This document shows, piece after piece, positions 1-10,198 of a stretch of DNA of 64,000 nt. The DNA comes from CAVTYH01 sp963738835 (GTDB taxonomy: Bacteria; Planctomycetota; Planctomycetia; Pirellulales; JADZDJ01). Under the pieces are notes generated by a model. The model was not told where the DNA came from, did no database searches, and saw only the letters and a list, made by a program, of their open reading frames with translations. The translations under genes and the position numbers were made by a program. The first letter of the stretch is position 1; each line of letters starts with the position of its first letter. The stretch covers positions 620,001-684,000 of the forward strand of contig CAVTYH010000001.1 of the NCBI GenBank assembly GCA_963738835.1, given 5' to 3'.

Positions 1-407
1 TTCATCGGACAGCGTACATCGATAACCGAGCTGAAGTTGGCGAAGGCTGCATTATTTACCCCTTCGTCACAATTATGAATGATGCGAAAGTATCCGACTT
101 CGTCTCGATGAACATTTACTCTTCCGCCGGCCACGATGCCAGAATCGGGCGGTTCTGCAATTTGTCTCCTTACGCAACCATGAACGGATTTAGCGTACTT
201 GAAGACGAAGTATTTTTAGGAACCCATGCCAGCGTATTGGCTTATCGACGTGTAGGACGTGGCTCCAAGGTCAGCGCAAACTCGGTGGTGACGCAGGATG
301 TACGACCGCGCATCGTTAGTGTTTGGCGTTCCAGGCAGGCAGACAGCGTTGATTTCGACCTCATCTTAGCTTCTGAAGGCACGGCCTCTCCCGGTGAGCT
401 TGGTTGA
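1..407 (+). CDS. NeuD/PglD-like hexapeptide acetyltransferase, 3' part
   Basis: Partial gene entering from the left edge and read in the frame of base 3. The product shows left-handed beta-helix hexapeptide repeats and the pattern SSAGHDARIGRFCNLSP followed by GTHASVL and ANSVVTQDV, as in the NeuD/PglD family, which acetylates sugar precursors using acetyl-CoA. The His in SAGHDARIG fits the catalytic-base region of that family. The normal ending, GVPGRQTALIS, is found in another frame near 325-369, so a one-base error near 315-325 probably misplaces the stop; the true end would be the TAG at 367-369. It precedes a flippase and glycosyltransferases, which fits surface polysaccharide synthesis. 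The family is secure, the sugar substrate is unknown. Confidence 0.75.
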   Translation, partial: HRTAYIDNRAEVGEGCIIYPFVTIMNDAKVSDFVSMNIYSSAGHDARIGRFCNLSPYATMNGFSVLEDEVFLGTHASVLAYRRVGRGSKVSANSVVTQDVRPRIVSVWRSRQADSVDFDLILASEGTASPGELG

Positions 408-623
408 CGTTTGCCGATAACCAGCGAATAGATTTCACGACATCGACTGAGCGATGTGGTAAATAAGCAACAGTGTGTTGGCAATCGCATCCGTTTTCAT
501 TGACACAGAACCGCGGTTAAGAATTGGGCGTTTGCCAGTTTGAAGATGATTTTTAAGATGAGCCACAATTGTCGGCACGGCGTTTGCCATTCAATTCGAG
601 TTCTTTGTAGCTTCGCTTAAGAA

Positions 624-1983
624 ATGATTGACGCAGTAGCATGTCGCAAGTCGGAGCCAACGACAGTAAGTGCATCCATGCATCAAAAAACGGAGTTTGA
701 CCTGCAACAAATCAATGTCGCCAGTCATCCCCAGGGACCAACTGCTCTGGCACAAAAATCGCTGCTGCACCATATTTCCTGGACTTTGATCGGGAATGTG
801 ATTTATGTTGCCTGCCAGGCTGGATGGTTGATTCTAATTTCAAAGTTGAGTAACGAGGGATCACGGGGGCGATTTGTTTTAGCGTTGTCAATTACCACTC
901 CCGTGATCTTTTTTTCCGCCGTGGCGATGCGGCAGATGCTGGCGACCGATGTCAAACACGAATATCCTTTCTCGGTATACCTGCGCATCCGCTTGTTGAC
1001 CACCGTCTTGGCGATTGTCGTGATCGGCGGAATCGCCGCTGTACAATGGAGCGACCATCGCGCCGCCGCAGTCGTGTTGCTGTTAGTGGGAACAGCTAAG
1101 GCGTTTGAGTCGATCAGCGACATCATTTTTGGGCGGATGCAGCAATTCGAACGACTTGATCGCGTGGCACTCTCGATGATGATCAAAGGCCTGATTTCAC
1201 TAATCATGCTGGCGATCGGACTTGCCGTCACGCATGATGCTGTCGGAGCTGCTGCCGGAATTGCCATTAGCTTCTTGATAACGCTGCTATTGATTGATAT
1301 CCCCAGCGCACGGTTGGTGACGAAACACGCAGCACTGTCAGAATCGCACGCGCACTCTGCTCGGAATGGGGGGCCTTGGTTCTTCAGCGGTTCTTCCGGT
1401 TTGCAGCTTGTTCGTGGCGCTGCACCCTTGGCCTTTGCCAGCGGATTGGTCGTATTGAATCCAAACATTCTGATTTATTTCATCCGCTGGAGTTCGGGAG
1501 AGCGCACCGAAGAACTGGTCGGAGTCTATGGATCGCTAAGCTATTTGGCACAAATTGGCACGATTGTGGTCGCCGGCGCTGGGCATGGCCGCCGTAACAC
1601 GGCTCGCGTCCTATTTTGCGGATGGAAAGATTCGAGAGTATTACCGCGTGCTCTGGCGGCTCGTGGGTTTGTGTTTTGCGCTGGGGGTGCTGGGTGCAAT
1701 CGTCACGTTACTGGCCGGAAAAGAAGTACTCGCGATTCTGTTTCGCAAAGGCGATGCGGCTTACGCCGGCGTACTGGCATGGGTCATGGTCGCAGCGGCA
1801 ATTTCCTACATTGCAAGCATCCTTGGACTCGCCGTCACTGCCACACGCACTTTTCATCGGTTCACCGTGCCGTACCTGATAGTAACGATCGTAGCAATAA
1901 TCGCCTCCGCACTGCTGATTCCTCGGTTCGGATTGACAGGCCCGCCTGGCAAGTTGCGCGTTTCAATCTTGCGGCCTGTATGA
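624..1983 (+). CDS. Wzx-type polysaccharide flippase (frameshifted)
   Basis: Multi-spanning membrane protein of the oligosaccharide flippase/MATE-like group, which moves undecaprenyl-linked repeat units across the inner membrane. Strings of hydrophobic helices run through the whole product, and LNPNILIYFIRWSSGE resembles the conserved middle loop of polysaccharide synthesis flippases. Two frames must be joined: the first runs to about 1574, where an extra G (GCCGGCG) breaks it, and the second gives ALGMAAVTRLASYFADG to about 1945. The last segment returns to the first frame near PAWQVARFN. The start is uncertain: ATG 624 gives a long hydrophilic lead and ATG 678 is an alternative. The breaks look like sequencing errors rather than decay. 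Confidence 0.7.
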
Positions 1984-2026
1984 CGGCTGATATTTATTCT
2001 TCTTGGCCTTCATTTCAGAAGCATTC

Positions 2027-2744
2027 ATGGCACAACACCGCGATCAATTGGTCGATAATTACGCCGACCACTTTGCGAATTAATCGCACGCTTGACGCTC
2101 GCTCGATGAAGCCGCCAAGGATTTCCGGATCACGAGCACACTTTTGGTTCTGTGCTGCGTCGTTCCGACCCGGTGCGCGAATTCTTGATCTCGGATGCGG
2201 CGTGGGTTTTCTGCTGAACTGGTTGGCCCGACGGCCTGGGATTGTGGCAGTTGGCGTGGATGCCTCGGCATCGCAACTGGAAATTGCCCGCGCCAATTTG
2301 CCAAATGTGGAATTTAGTGGCGAGGACTGGAATACCTGCGGTCAAATCCCGAATCGTTCGACGGGATTTTTTGCCGACGTGTTGGAGCACATTCCTGGTA
2401 CCGATCTGTGCATCGAATGGGTCCAAACCGCCCGCGCCGCACTGCGACCAGGTGGATTCTTTGTCTGTCGCCGACCCAACGGTGCAAACCTAACCGCCTC
2501 TTATTCGAGATATATCGATTTGACCCATGAGCGAATTTTTACCGAAGTGTCGATCCTGCAATTACTCGAAGCGGGAGGGCTGAGTGGCGGTCGCGTATTG
2601 CCGATTCGGGCCGGAAGTCTTGGAGGCCGCACTCGAATTGCGGTCGAAGCCGGCTTGCATCGGATGATATATCGGCTTTGCGGACAAGGGCAGGTACATC
2701 ACTTTACGTACAATGTGTTCGCCGTTGGTTACCGTAGTGACTGA
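2027..2744 (+). CDS. class I SAM-dependent methyltransferase (frameshifted)
   Basis: Residues ILDLGCGVGFLLNWLA form the glycine-rich SAM-binding motif I. They are followed by an acidic residue in VGVDASASQLEIARA and by FADVLEHIPG, typical of Methyltransf_11/23-type enzymes. The probable start is ATG 2027 (MAQHRDQLVDNYADHFAN), but that frame stops after 18 codons. The DEAAKDF segment and then the motif I segment lie in other frames, so at least two indels fall between 2080 and 2150. From about 2150 to 2744 the frame is continuous. The C-terminal part (HFTYNVFAVG) is intact. Substrate unknown; the setting suggests a sugar or lipid-linked saccharide. Confidence 0.65.
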
Positions 2745-2776
2745 AGATGTAATTCGAGATAAAAGCATCAGAAGTT

Positions 2777-4009
2777 ATGGCCGTCACGCTGCCCCGTTGT
2801 TCGTATCACTTCGATCGTCTGCCGACTGATCAACACACACGTATGGAACTGCAAGCGAATTTGGCTACTTCGGTCAAGCCTATCCGCGTTTTGCACGTCC
2901 TTGGAAGACTCGATCACGGTGGGGTCGAAGTCTGGCTAATGAACGTTTTGCGGCATATCAACCGCAGCGAGTTTTGTTTTGATTTTGCCTACACTCGCGC
3001 AAACCAGGGGTGTTTGACGCCGAAGTGCCAATTGGCAGCTAATATTTTTCCGCTGGATCCTCCACGCCGAAGGCCGTTGACATATGGTAGCCGGCTTGCT
3101 CGGCTGCTCACAACCAACGGTCCGTACGATGTTGTCCATAGTCATGTCCATTTTTCCAGTGGCTTTGTGCTTCGTGAGGCGGCTCGACTCGCGATTCCGA
3201 ATCGAATTGCTCATTCGCATAACGATACTCGATCGCTCGATCAACAATCGGGCTGGCTGCGGCGGTTGTATCGGCGAACAACCAGCGGCTGGATCCATCG
3301 CTATGCAACGACGGGACTTGCTTGTTCCAGCTGGGCGGCAGCGGCTCTGTTCGGCGAAAATTGGAAAGCAGACGACCGTTGGAAAATTCTGCGCTATGGG
3401 GTCGATTTCTCGAAGTTTTCGCAGTCACGCCACCGGGAACTGTTCTTGCAGGAACTGGGCATTCCAGCAAACCGTAAAATTATTGGGCAAATCGGCCGTC
3501 TTGCCGAACAGAAGAATCACCGGTTTTCAGTGCAAGTGTTGCGAGAATTGGTAGCAAAGGGAGCGGACGTGCATTTGCTCATCGTCGGCGGCGGAGAATT
3601 AGAGCACCTGATTCGCATGCAGATTCAAGAAGCTGGGCTCAGTGAGCGAGCCACTATGGTCGGCGACCAGCAAGACGTGGCCTCTTATTTGTCGGTCATG
3701 GATTTAATGATTTTTCCGTCTGTGCACGAAGGGCTGGGCATTGTGATGCTGGAAGCGCAAGCAGCGGGCGTGCCGGTGGTTGCCTCAGACCACGTTCCTG
3801 GGGACGGCATTGTTTTACCCGATTTGGTCGAACAGCTGTCTCTGCAGGCAGGGATGGCAGCGTGGGCTGACGCAATTCAAGACAAAATGAACGCACCGAC
3901 AAAAGACCCTGCCAAAACGGTCGCGCTGATGTCGCAAAGCGACTTTGCGATCTCCAGTTCGGTGGAACAGTTATGCAGGGTATATCGCGGCGACTACAAT
4001 AAGAACTAG
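2777..4009 (+). CDS. GT4 family glycosyltransferase (EpsF-like)
   Basis: Retaining GT-B glycosyltransferase of about 410 residues. The N-terminal domain has VLHVLGRLDHGGVEVWLMN, the usual opening of EpsF-like exopolysaccharide enzymes, and IAHSHNDTRS. The C-terminal nucleotide-sugar domain has IIGQIGRLAEQKNH and PSVHEGLGIVMLEAQAAG, the E-x7-E motif that binds the donor. The frame is open throughout, but residues near 78-90 (GCLTPKCQLAA) look like a short stretch read out of frame between two compensating errors around 3005-3035. ATG 2777 and ATG 2843 are both possible starts. It lies between a methyltransferase and an O-antigen polymerase. Donor and acceptor cannot be predicted. Confidence 0.85.
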   Translation: MAVTLPRCSYHFDRLPTDQHTRMELQANLATSVKPIRVLHVLGRLDHGGVEVWLMNVLRHINRSEFCFDFAYTRANQGCLTPKCQLAANIFPLDPPRRRPLTYGSRLARLLTTNGPYDVVHSHVHFSSGFVLREAARLAIPNRIAHSHNDTRSLDQQSGWLRRLYRRTTSGWIHRYATTGLACSSWAAAALFGENWKADDRWKILRYGVDFSKFSQSRHRELFLQELGIPANRKIIGQIGRLAEQKNHRFSVQVLRELVAKGADVHLLIVGGGELEHLIRMQIQEAGLSERATMVGDQQDVASYLSVMDLMIFPSVHEGLGIVMLEAQAAGVPVVASDHVPGDGIVLPDLVEQLSLQAGMAAWADAIQDKMNAPTKDPAKTVALMSQSDFAISSSVEQLCRVYRGDYNKN

Positions 4010-4079
4010 GCGATCCGGCCAAAGGCCGTGGTCAGGCGTGTCCCAAATTTATCGAATTCTTCAAGCCAGCAGAATTGAG

Positions 4080-5696
4080 ATGGCAAGTATTACCTCAACA
4101 CCGACGTTTCTGCCCCCACTTGTCAACGACCCCGCCAGCATGCAATTGAAGGCCGATGCGCGGCCAATTGCCAGGGCAACAAGATTTGATGCACTCACGA
4201 CGATTCTGGCCTGGGCAATTTGCTCGGTCGCTGTCATTTGGGCTTTGTGTGAATCAACAGCTTGCTCGCATTGGTTCATCATCCCGGTGTTTTTCAGTGG
4301 TGTAATTATCACCCTGGATATGGTTGATTGGTTTCGAGGGCGATTCAATGTGTTTGATCCTGTAGGCCTGCTCGGAGTATTCGGTTTTCACTTCTTTTTC
4401 ATGGCTCCCCTATTGCACGTCGTGTGGGACTGGTGGATGACAGACCGCACAATTCGGATTGCCGATTTGCGCCCTGGCTGGGATGGATGGCAATTCTAAA
4501 TCTAATTGGACTTCTAATTTATCGGTACACGCGCGATCGATTCGCCGGCAACCGAGCGGCAAAGCCGCGCCGAACATGGCTACTCAACGAGTCGCTGTTT
4601 TGGCCGGTCTTAATTATCATGCTCGTGGTTTCAGCAGTCCTGCAAGCTTATCTTTATATCAGTTGGGGCGGTATCTTGGGTTATATTCAGGGCGTCGAGA
4701 CTCAGCTTGCGGCGCACGGGCTCAAAAGGGCGCCGTCTATGCGGTTTCGGAAAGCTTCCCGCTGCTGTTGATGATTGGCTACTGCGTGCTGGCCCGTCGA
4801 AACCGCTTTTTGGCATCCTGGGGAATGTTGGCCGCGATGATGTTTACGTACTTGGTGCTGACCATGCTGTTCGGCGGTCTTCGCGGGGCCCGATCGAACA
4901 CCGTTTGGGCGATCTTCTGGGCAGTTGGAATGATTCATTTTTTCGTGCGGCCGGTTCCGAAGAAAATCATCTTCGCGGGCGCCGTCTTTTTGTTTGGCTT
5001 CATGTACGTGTACGGTTTCTTTAAATCGGGGGGATTGAAAGCAATCACCGCGCTGGAAAGCGGACAGGCCGATATTGAATATCTCGACACAAAACGCAAC
5101 GCACGACCGCCGTGGTACTTTTAGGCGACTTTGCCCGAACCGAAACGCAAGCTTTCATGCTACGGCAGCTCAACAATAAGGAGTTCGAGTATGATTTGGC
5201 GCTGGGCCGAACATACGTCGCAACGATATGCCGCATCATCCCCAGTTGGATCTGGCCAAATCGTCCCTTGCTGAAAGACCTTGAAGGAACAGAAGTTCAA
5301 TACGGAAAGGGCACTTACGATCCGGTGAATCGAAGGTCGTCTCTCGTGTACGGAGCGTCGGGCGAAGCGATGATGAATTTTGGCCCCGTCGCCGTGCCGA
5401 TTGTGTTTGCAATCTGGACGCTGGTAGTTGCACGAGTTCGAAAATGGATCCTGAGCTGGAATTCTACAGACGTTCGGGTGCTATTGGCGCCTTGGCTAAT
5501 CATCATAAGCTTCGTCATGTTTATTGGCGACTCCGACAACGTCTTCTATTCCTTCTTTAAGTACGGAACAGTGCCGGTATTAGTCCTTTGGTTGTGCTCG
5601 CGCCATGTGCCGAACGTATCAAGATCAATCTCAGGCATTTACTCTCGTTCAGCGTTAGGTTCGGCACATCAGCTTCCAACAAGGGCGATGCGCTGA
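4080..5696 (+). CDS. O-antigen polymerase-like membrane protein (frameshifted)
   Basis: Polytopic membrane protein assembled from four open segments: 4080-4480, 4480-4730, 4730-5105 and 5110-5696. Together they give about ten hydrophobic helices with a large periplasmic loop (LGDFARTETQAFMLRQLNN, RIIPSWIWPNRP, VYGASGEAMMNFGPV). That layout fits oligosaccharide repeat-unit polymerases (Wzy-like), which join repeat units on the periplasmic face. ATG 4080 begins the first segment, MASITSTPTF. Each junction needs only a one- or two-base change. The last 25 codons after the final helix, with a cluster of Ser and Arg, may be out of frame as well. Wzy proteins diverge strongly, so the assignment rests on topology, the loop and the context. 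Confidence 0.6.
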
Positions 5697-5883
5697 TTGT
5701 CGACGTTGGCGGCGGCATTATTGTTGATGCAGATGCTCGATTACAACGCTAAGAGCAACGATCGAGTTGACAGTAGATGAATTGTCTTCAATGTGCAATG
5801 TATGAAGGGACGGTCTGCAAAGCAGCTGAATTGGCGGCGCCGAACTGAATCGACCGCTGCCTCCCGCACCGCTGGGTAGCTGC

Positions 5884-6550
5884 ATGCTGCCCATCGTCGA
5901 AAGTTATCTGGCAAAGATAAGTTCAGGATGCGCGTCCTCGACATCGGTTGTGGGTCTTGGTTGCGCATCAAGCGGCATTGTGACTCGGTCTGCGCGACTG
6001 ATGAAGGAATCGATGTCTTGGAGTCGTACTTTGGCCTTCCTACCGTGGCCACGCGCCTGGAGAATTTGGCTGACCTTTCATTTCCGGATAACACGTTCGA
6101 AGTAATCATCTCGAACCAGGCCATGGTACATTGGGGAGAATTCGGTTGCAGCATCCGTTGGGGTTTGTATCAATGTTTTCGGGTGTGCAAAATCGGCGGT
6201 CAGTTGTGCCTGAACGTTCCGATTTACTTTCACGGCACCAGCGATTTCATGCTTGGTCGATTGAATCGCATTCTTCACGAATGCTGGCACTTTACGGACG
6301 ACCTGCGATTCGAAAGATGGGGTCAGCCATCTGGCGAAATCCCGCCTGTTTATCCTTTCCCAGGCTATTGGCGGCATGCAAAAGCCCAGCATACATTCTC
6401 GACATCCAAATGACCAAGACACGGTCCACTGCTCCTGAAAAAAGACCTCGATTTCACCCAACTGGCCGATGGGCACAGATCATGCATTACCCGATCTCAT
6501 TCAATATCTACCGGGTTTTGAAAAAGCTGCACCTATTCGGCGCGGCGTAA
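5884..6550 (+). CDS. class I SAM-dependent methyltransferase (frameshifted)
   Basis: MRVLDIGCGSWLRI is SAM-binding motif I. It is followed by LENLADLSFPDNTFEVIISNQAMVHW, which matches the Methyltransf_11 pattern (LPFPDNSFDVV). Upstream codons from ATG 5884 (MLPIVESYLAK) join this frame if one base is restored near 5920. The main frame ends at 6413, but YILDIQMTKT and MHYPISFNIYRVLKKL in the next frame look like the natural C-terminus, so a third break near 6395 is likely and the gene ends about 6550. Two methyltransferases in one saccharide cluster suggest O-methylated sugars. The substrate is unknown. Confidence 0.55.
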
Positions 6551-6642
6551 GAGCGGTTAATCAACCGCCATCACTCGCTCCTCATCGTGACGTTCGACCG
6601 GTTCATTCTGCAATACACTTTAGAACGAATCTAACATCTTAT

Positions 6643-7806
6643 ATGAATGTACTAATCTGTTCCGAAGCTCATTTCGTTCAGGTAGGTGAGCACGTGTACT
6701 GTCCGCAGTCGCCGCCGGACTATTTTCAGCGCTACCGTGAGGGATGGGAGGAAGTGATCATCTTAGGGCGTTTGGCATTTCGCTCCGAACCGCCGAGGGG
6801 CGTGCCGTTGCTAAACCTGCAAGGGATTCGCATCGTCGGGCTACCCGACTATCTCGGCCCGCTTCAATACGCGATTCACAGCCGGCGCATCCGCGGCATT
6901 GCACGCAAACTGATACCCAAGGTCGATAGCATCGTCTTTCGTGGCGGGCATCAAATCAGCGCGGTGGTTTATTCGCTAATTCGTCGAACTGGCCGCCCGT
7001 ACGGAATCGAAGTCGTCGGAGATCCCTACGATGCTCTTGCCTGGAGCCAGCACTTTGCCGTTTCGATCTTTTTTTCGTTGGCGTTTCGCTGAAATCCTCA
7101 AACGACTCTGCCACAACGCATACGCTTCCTCCTACGTAACGGCCGAAGCACTACAGCGGTGCTATCCACCGGCGCCGGGAAAATTCGCAACGCACTTTTC
7201 GGATGTGGTTACCAAGCCTGTAGCAAACTCCCGCCAACAGTTTCCCGCGTGCGGTCCGTACCGTCTCATTTCGGTCGGCACAATGGCAACGATGAATAAG
7301 GCCTACGATGTCCTTCTGCAAGCGGCTCGCCAAGTCGTCAATGCGGGATTGGATTTGCGGCTGGTAATCATCGGTGATGGCCAGCATTTGCCGAAAATGA
7401 AACAGCTTGCCAAGGACCTAGACATCGCAGATCGTGTGACATTTCGAGGACTCGTCTCATTTGGTGATGCGATCAATGCGGAGTTAGATCGGGCACATTT
7501 GCTGGTGATGCCGTCGCGGCAGGAGGGCTTGCCGCGAGCCATGGCGAAGCAATGGCACGCGGTCTGCCCTGCATCGGTAGCACCGTCGGTGGCATTCCAG
7601 AGCTGCTGGCTCCGGCAGAACTTGTTCCACCCAACGATGTTCAAGCGCTCGTCGCAAAATTGCAGGAGATACTGCCCGACCCTTCGCGGATGCTCACACT
7701 TTCGAAACGCAATTTGGAAGTCGCCGCCAATTATACGGAGAGCGTTTTGCGTGATCGCCGCGTTGAGTTTATCGCCAGCTGCGTGTCGGAACCGAAGCCT
7801 GGCTAA
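6643..7806 (+). CDS. GT4 family glycosyltransferase (frameshifted)
   Basis: About 388 residues once three frames are joined. 6643-7085 encodes the acceptor domain (MNVLICSEAHF to GIEVVGDPYDAL), 7085-7545 the start of the donor domain (LISVGTMATMNKAYDVLLQA, VIIGDGQHLPKM, VMPSRQEGLPRAM), and 7545-7806 the rest (GLPCIGSTVGGIPELL). SRQEGLPRAM with the following residues is the E-x7-E donor-binding region, and the second break falls within it. ATG 6643 follows an untranslated gap of about 90 bases. The family is clear; the sugar transferred is not predictable. The frame breaks at about 7085 and 7545 are single-base events. Confidence 0.7.
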
Positions 7807-8001
7807 TGCGACGCCGCGCACCGGTGAATCGTCGAAGCTTGAGCAATGTCGCGCTACATCACGATTGATAAATCAATCCAGTGGCCAAGTTCAAAAATGA
7901 CCGCTGCGAATTATTATATGCTCCGAACGTCATTTTACTCAGGTTAGCGTTGGCCGTAGGCACTTCAATCACTACTTAATGACCTTCGCAGTTGCTCAAC
8001 G

Positions 8002-8810
8002 ATGAATCGCAAAATCGACCGCCCGATTTCCCTTTGGTGCAAATTTGCGGCGGCCATGACCCGTCTGCCCGAAATTGGTAGTTGTTCTAGAGCATTCAAG
8101 AATTGGGCCGCGATGACGCGCATTTATGCAGGTGGGGCGATGCCCGAAGATTTCGTGGCCCACGGTCTGCGCTGGATTTACGTTGCCATTGCATGATCCC
8201 ACGGATGTCGTGACGGCCTGGGTCGTGTTGTGCCGGCGAATATTACTTACCGGAGAACAGCTATACGGTCCTGGACTTGGGAGCGAACATCGGTGCGTTT
8301 TCGATTTTCGCGACGTGCTGTCGAAATGCGCGGCAGGTCTATGCATTGGAACTGGTCACCAGCACGTTTGATACTTTGCAGGACAACTTGCGTGCCAATG
8401 GGCTGGCAAACGTTTCAGCCCTTCGCAAAGGCATTGGTCGGGAATCTGGCAAGCGGACAATTTATCTGGGGGTCACTTCCCAGCATGCATCGATCATCTA
8501 TCGCGGAATGCCAAGGTACGAATCGGGGCTGACCGAGGAAGTCGAAATTGTCACGCTGGAGGACCTGTTTGACGAACTCAAGATCGACAAAGTTGATATG
8601 GCGAAAATGGATTGTGAGGGTGGCGAAGTTGAAGCGATTCTTGCCGCCAGCGATGAATGTCTGCGGCGTATCAAACATATTTCGTTGGAATACCATTTTC
8701 AAAATAACATCTCGAACGAAACCGAGTTCTTCGGACGTCTGGCCCTAGCGGGTTTCAAGTGTACCAAGAAGAGTCGGGTCGGACGGCTCGCGCAGTTCGT
8801 GCGAACGTAA
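8002..8810 (+). CDS. FkbM family methyltransferase (frameshifted)
   Basis: VLDLGANIGAFSIFATC is the SAM-binding motif of FkbM-type methyltransferases. IDKVDMAKMDCEGGEVEAIL contains the family D-x-E-G signature, and the ending KHISLEYHF also fits. The N-terminal part from ATG 8002 (IYAGGAMPEDFVAHG) is in a different frame, and two breaks near 8170 and 8240 join it to the core. FkbM enzymes O-methylate sugars or polyketides. It is the third methyltransferase of the cluster, placed between two glycosyltransferases, so methylation of the polysaccharide is the simplest inference. Confidence 0.7.
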
Positions 8811-8875
8811 AAGCAATGGCCTAGCCGCTGGCGAATTCCCCACTTCGACCAGCGATCCCCCAGGATAAGAACGAA

Positions 8876-10042
8876 GTGCCGCGGCTGCTTTATATCACGA
8901 CCGATGCCATTGCGCTGCGGGTTCTCTTGGAAGGTCAGCTCGCACATTTTCGCGACGTGGGCTACGAAGTAATTGCTGTGGCCGCTCCTGGCGCAGACCT
9001 CGATTTCGTCGCCCAGCGCGATCGGATTCAGGTCGTTGGTCTGCCAATGAATCGCGAAATTCGTCCCCTGAGCGACGTTGTGTCGCTGTGGCGCATGTGG
9101 CGTCTCATCCGTCGACTGCGGCCCGATATCGTCTGCACCGCCACTTCCAAAGCCAGCCTGCTGGGATTGATCGCAGCCTGGTTCGCCCGCGTGCCGGTGC
9201 GAGTTTATCGGCTCTGGGGATTGCGATTGGAAACGGCCCACGGCGTGAAACGCCGAATTCTGGCAATGGCCGAAAAGATTTGCGTTGCGTGTTCGCACCG
9301 GGTGCTGTCCATAAGTGACAGTCTGCGGACCGCATTCATTGCGGGTGGATTTGTTCGGCCAGAAAAAATATTCGTCGTGGCCAAAGGTTCGAATAATGGC
9401 ATCAAAACCGATTGGTTCCTGCAAACCGCAGAAGTCCAGGTGGCCGCGAAGATCTTACGCAAGCAGTGGGGGGTGCCGGATGATGCTCCCGTCATCGGCT
9501 TCGTGGGCCGCTTCGTTCGCGACAAAGGAATTGTGGAGCTGGTCGATGCTTTTGACAAAGTGTTGGTTACCCGCCCCGATGCCTGGCTGATGCTCGTGGG
9601 CGATTACGAAACCGGCGATCCTGTGCCCGACCAATACGTCCGCCGCATCGCCGACATCCGCATTATTCGACCGGGTTTTGTACAGCTCCCTCAACTCGGG
9701 CCTTATTATGGTGCGATGACGGTTTTTGCTTTCCCCACACATCGGGAGGGTTTTGGCAACGTCGCCGTTGAAGCAGGCGCTGCGGGATTGCCAGTTGTGA
9801 CATTTCAGGCCACCGGCGCGATCGATGCCGTTCTCGACGGGGTGACGGGTACGGTTGTCCCGCTGGGCGATTCCGATGCTCTTACCGCGGCAATTTTGCG
9901 GTATTTCAACGACAATCAGCTGCGTCTGAAACATGGCCAGGCCGGCCATCAACGGGCCTTGACCGACTTCCGCCCAGAACCCATTTGGCAGGCGATGGAC
10001 GCCCATTTTCGCGAATTGCTGGCCGAGCGGGCGAAGCGGTAG
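8876..10042 (+). CDS. GT4 family glycosyltransferase (PglA-like)
   Basis: Intact 388-residue GT-B enzyme. The GTG at 8876 is the best start because PRLLYITTDAIALR directly forms the first beta strand. IVCTATSKASLLGLIAAW corresponds to the acceptor-side loop seen in PglA/WbaZ-type enzymes (TPKAGLLG in relatives). The donor domain has PVIGFVGRFVRDKGIVEL and FPTHREGFGNVAVEAGAAG, with the two glutamates of the E-x7-E motif. These proteins transfer a hexose or N-acetylhexosamine to lipid-linked or protein-bound glycans at the cytoplasmic face. This is the last gene of the left-hand polysaccharide block and the first one without a frame break. Confidence 0.85.
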   Translation: MPRLLYITTDAIALRVLLEGQLAHFRDVGYEVIAVAAPGADLDFVAQRDRIQVVGLPMNREIRPLSDVVSLWRMWRLIRRLRPDIVCTATSKASLLGLIAAWFARVPVRVYRLWGLRLETAHGVKRRILAMAEKICVACSHRVLSISDSLRTAFIAGGFVRPEKIFVVAKGSNNGIKTDWFLQTAEVQVAAKILRKQWGVPDDAPVIGFVGRFVRDKGIVELVDAFDKVLVTRPDAWLMLVGDYETGDPVPDQYVRRIADIRIIRPGFVQLPQLGPYYGAMTVFAFPTHREGFGNVAVEAGAAGLPVVTFQATGAIDAVLDGVTGTVVPLGDSDALTAAILRYFNDNQLRLKHGQAGHQRALTDFRPEPIWQAMDAHFRELLAERAKR

Positions 10043-10198
10043 GAGGCATATCAATCCATTGCCGGCCCTATAACCGCTGACTAAGATGAATTTTAGGGCC
10101 AAGGCACGCACCAGGCAGCATTTGCGGAACCTCTTCTTGCCATTCAGGCTTTGTGCCGGCGTTCAGGGAACGAAACCGGCTTAACGCGGCACAGCCCC

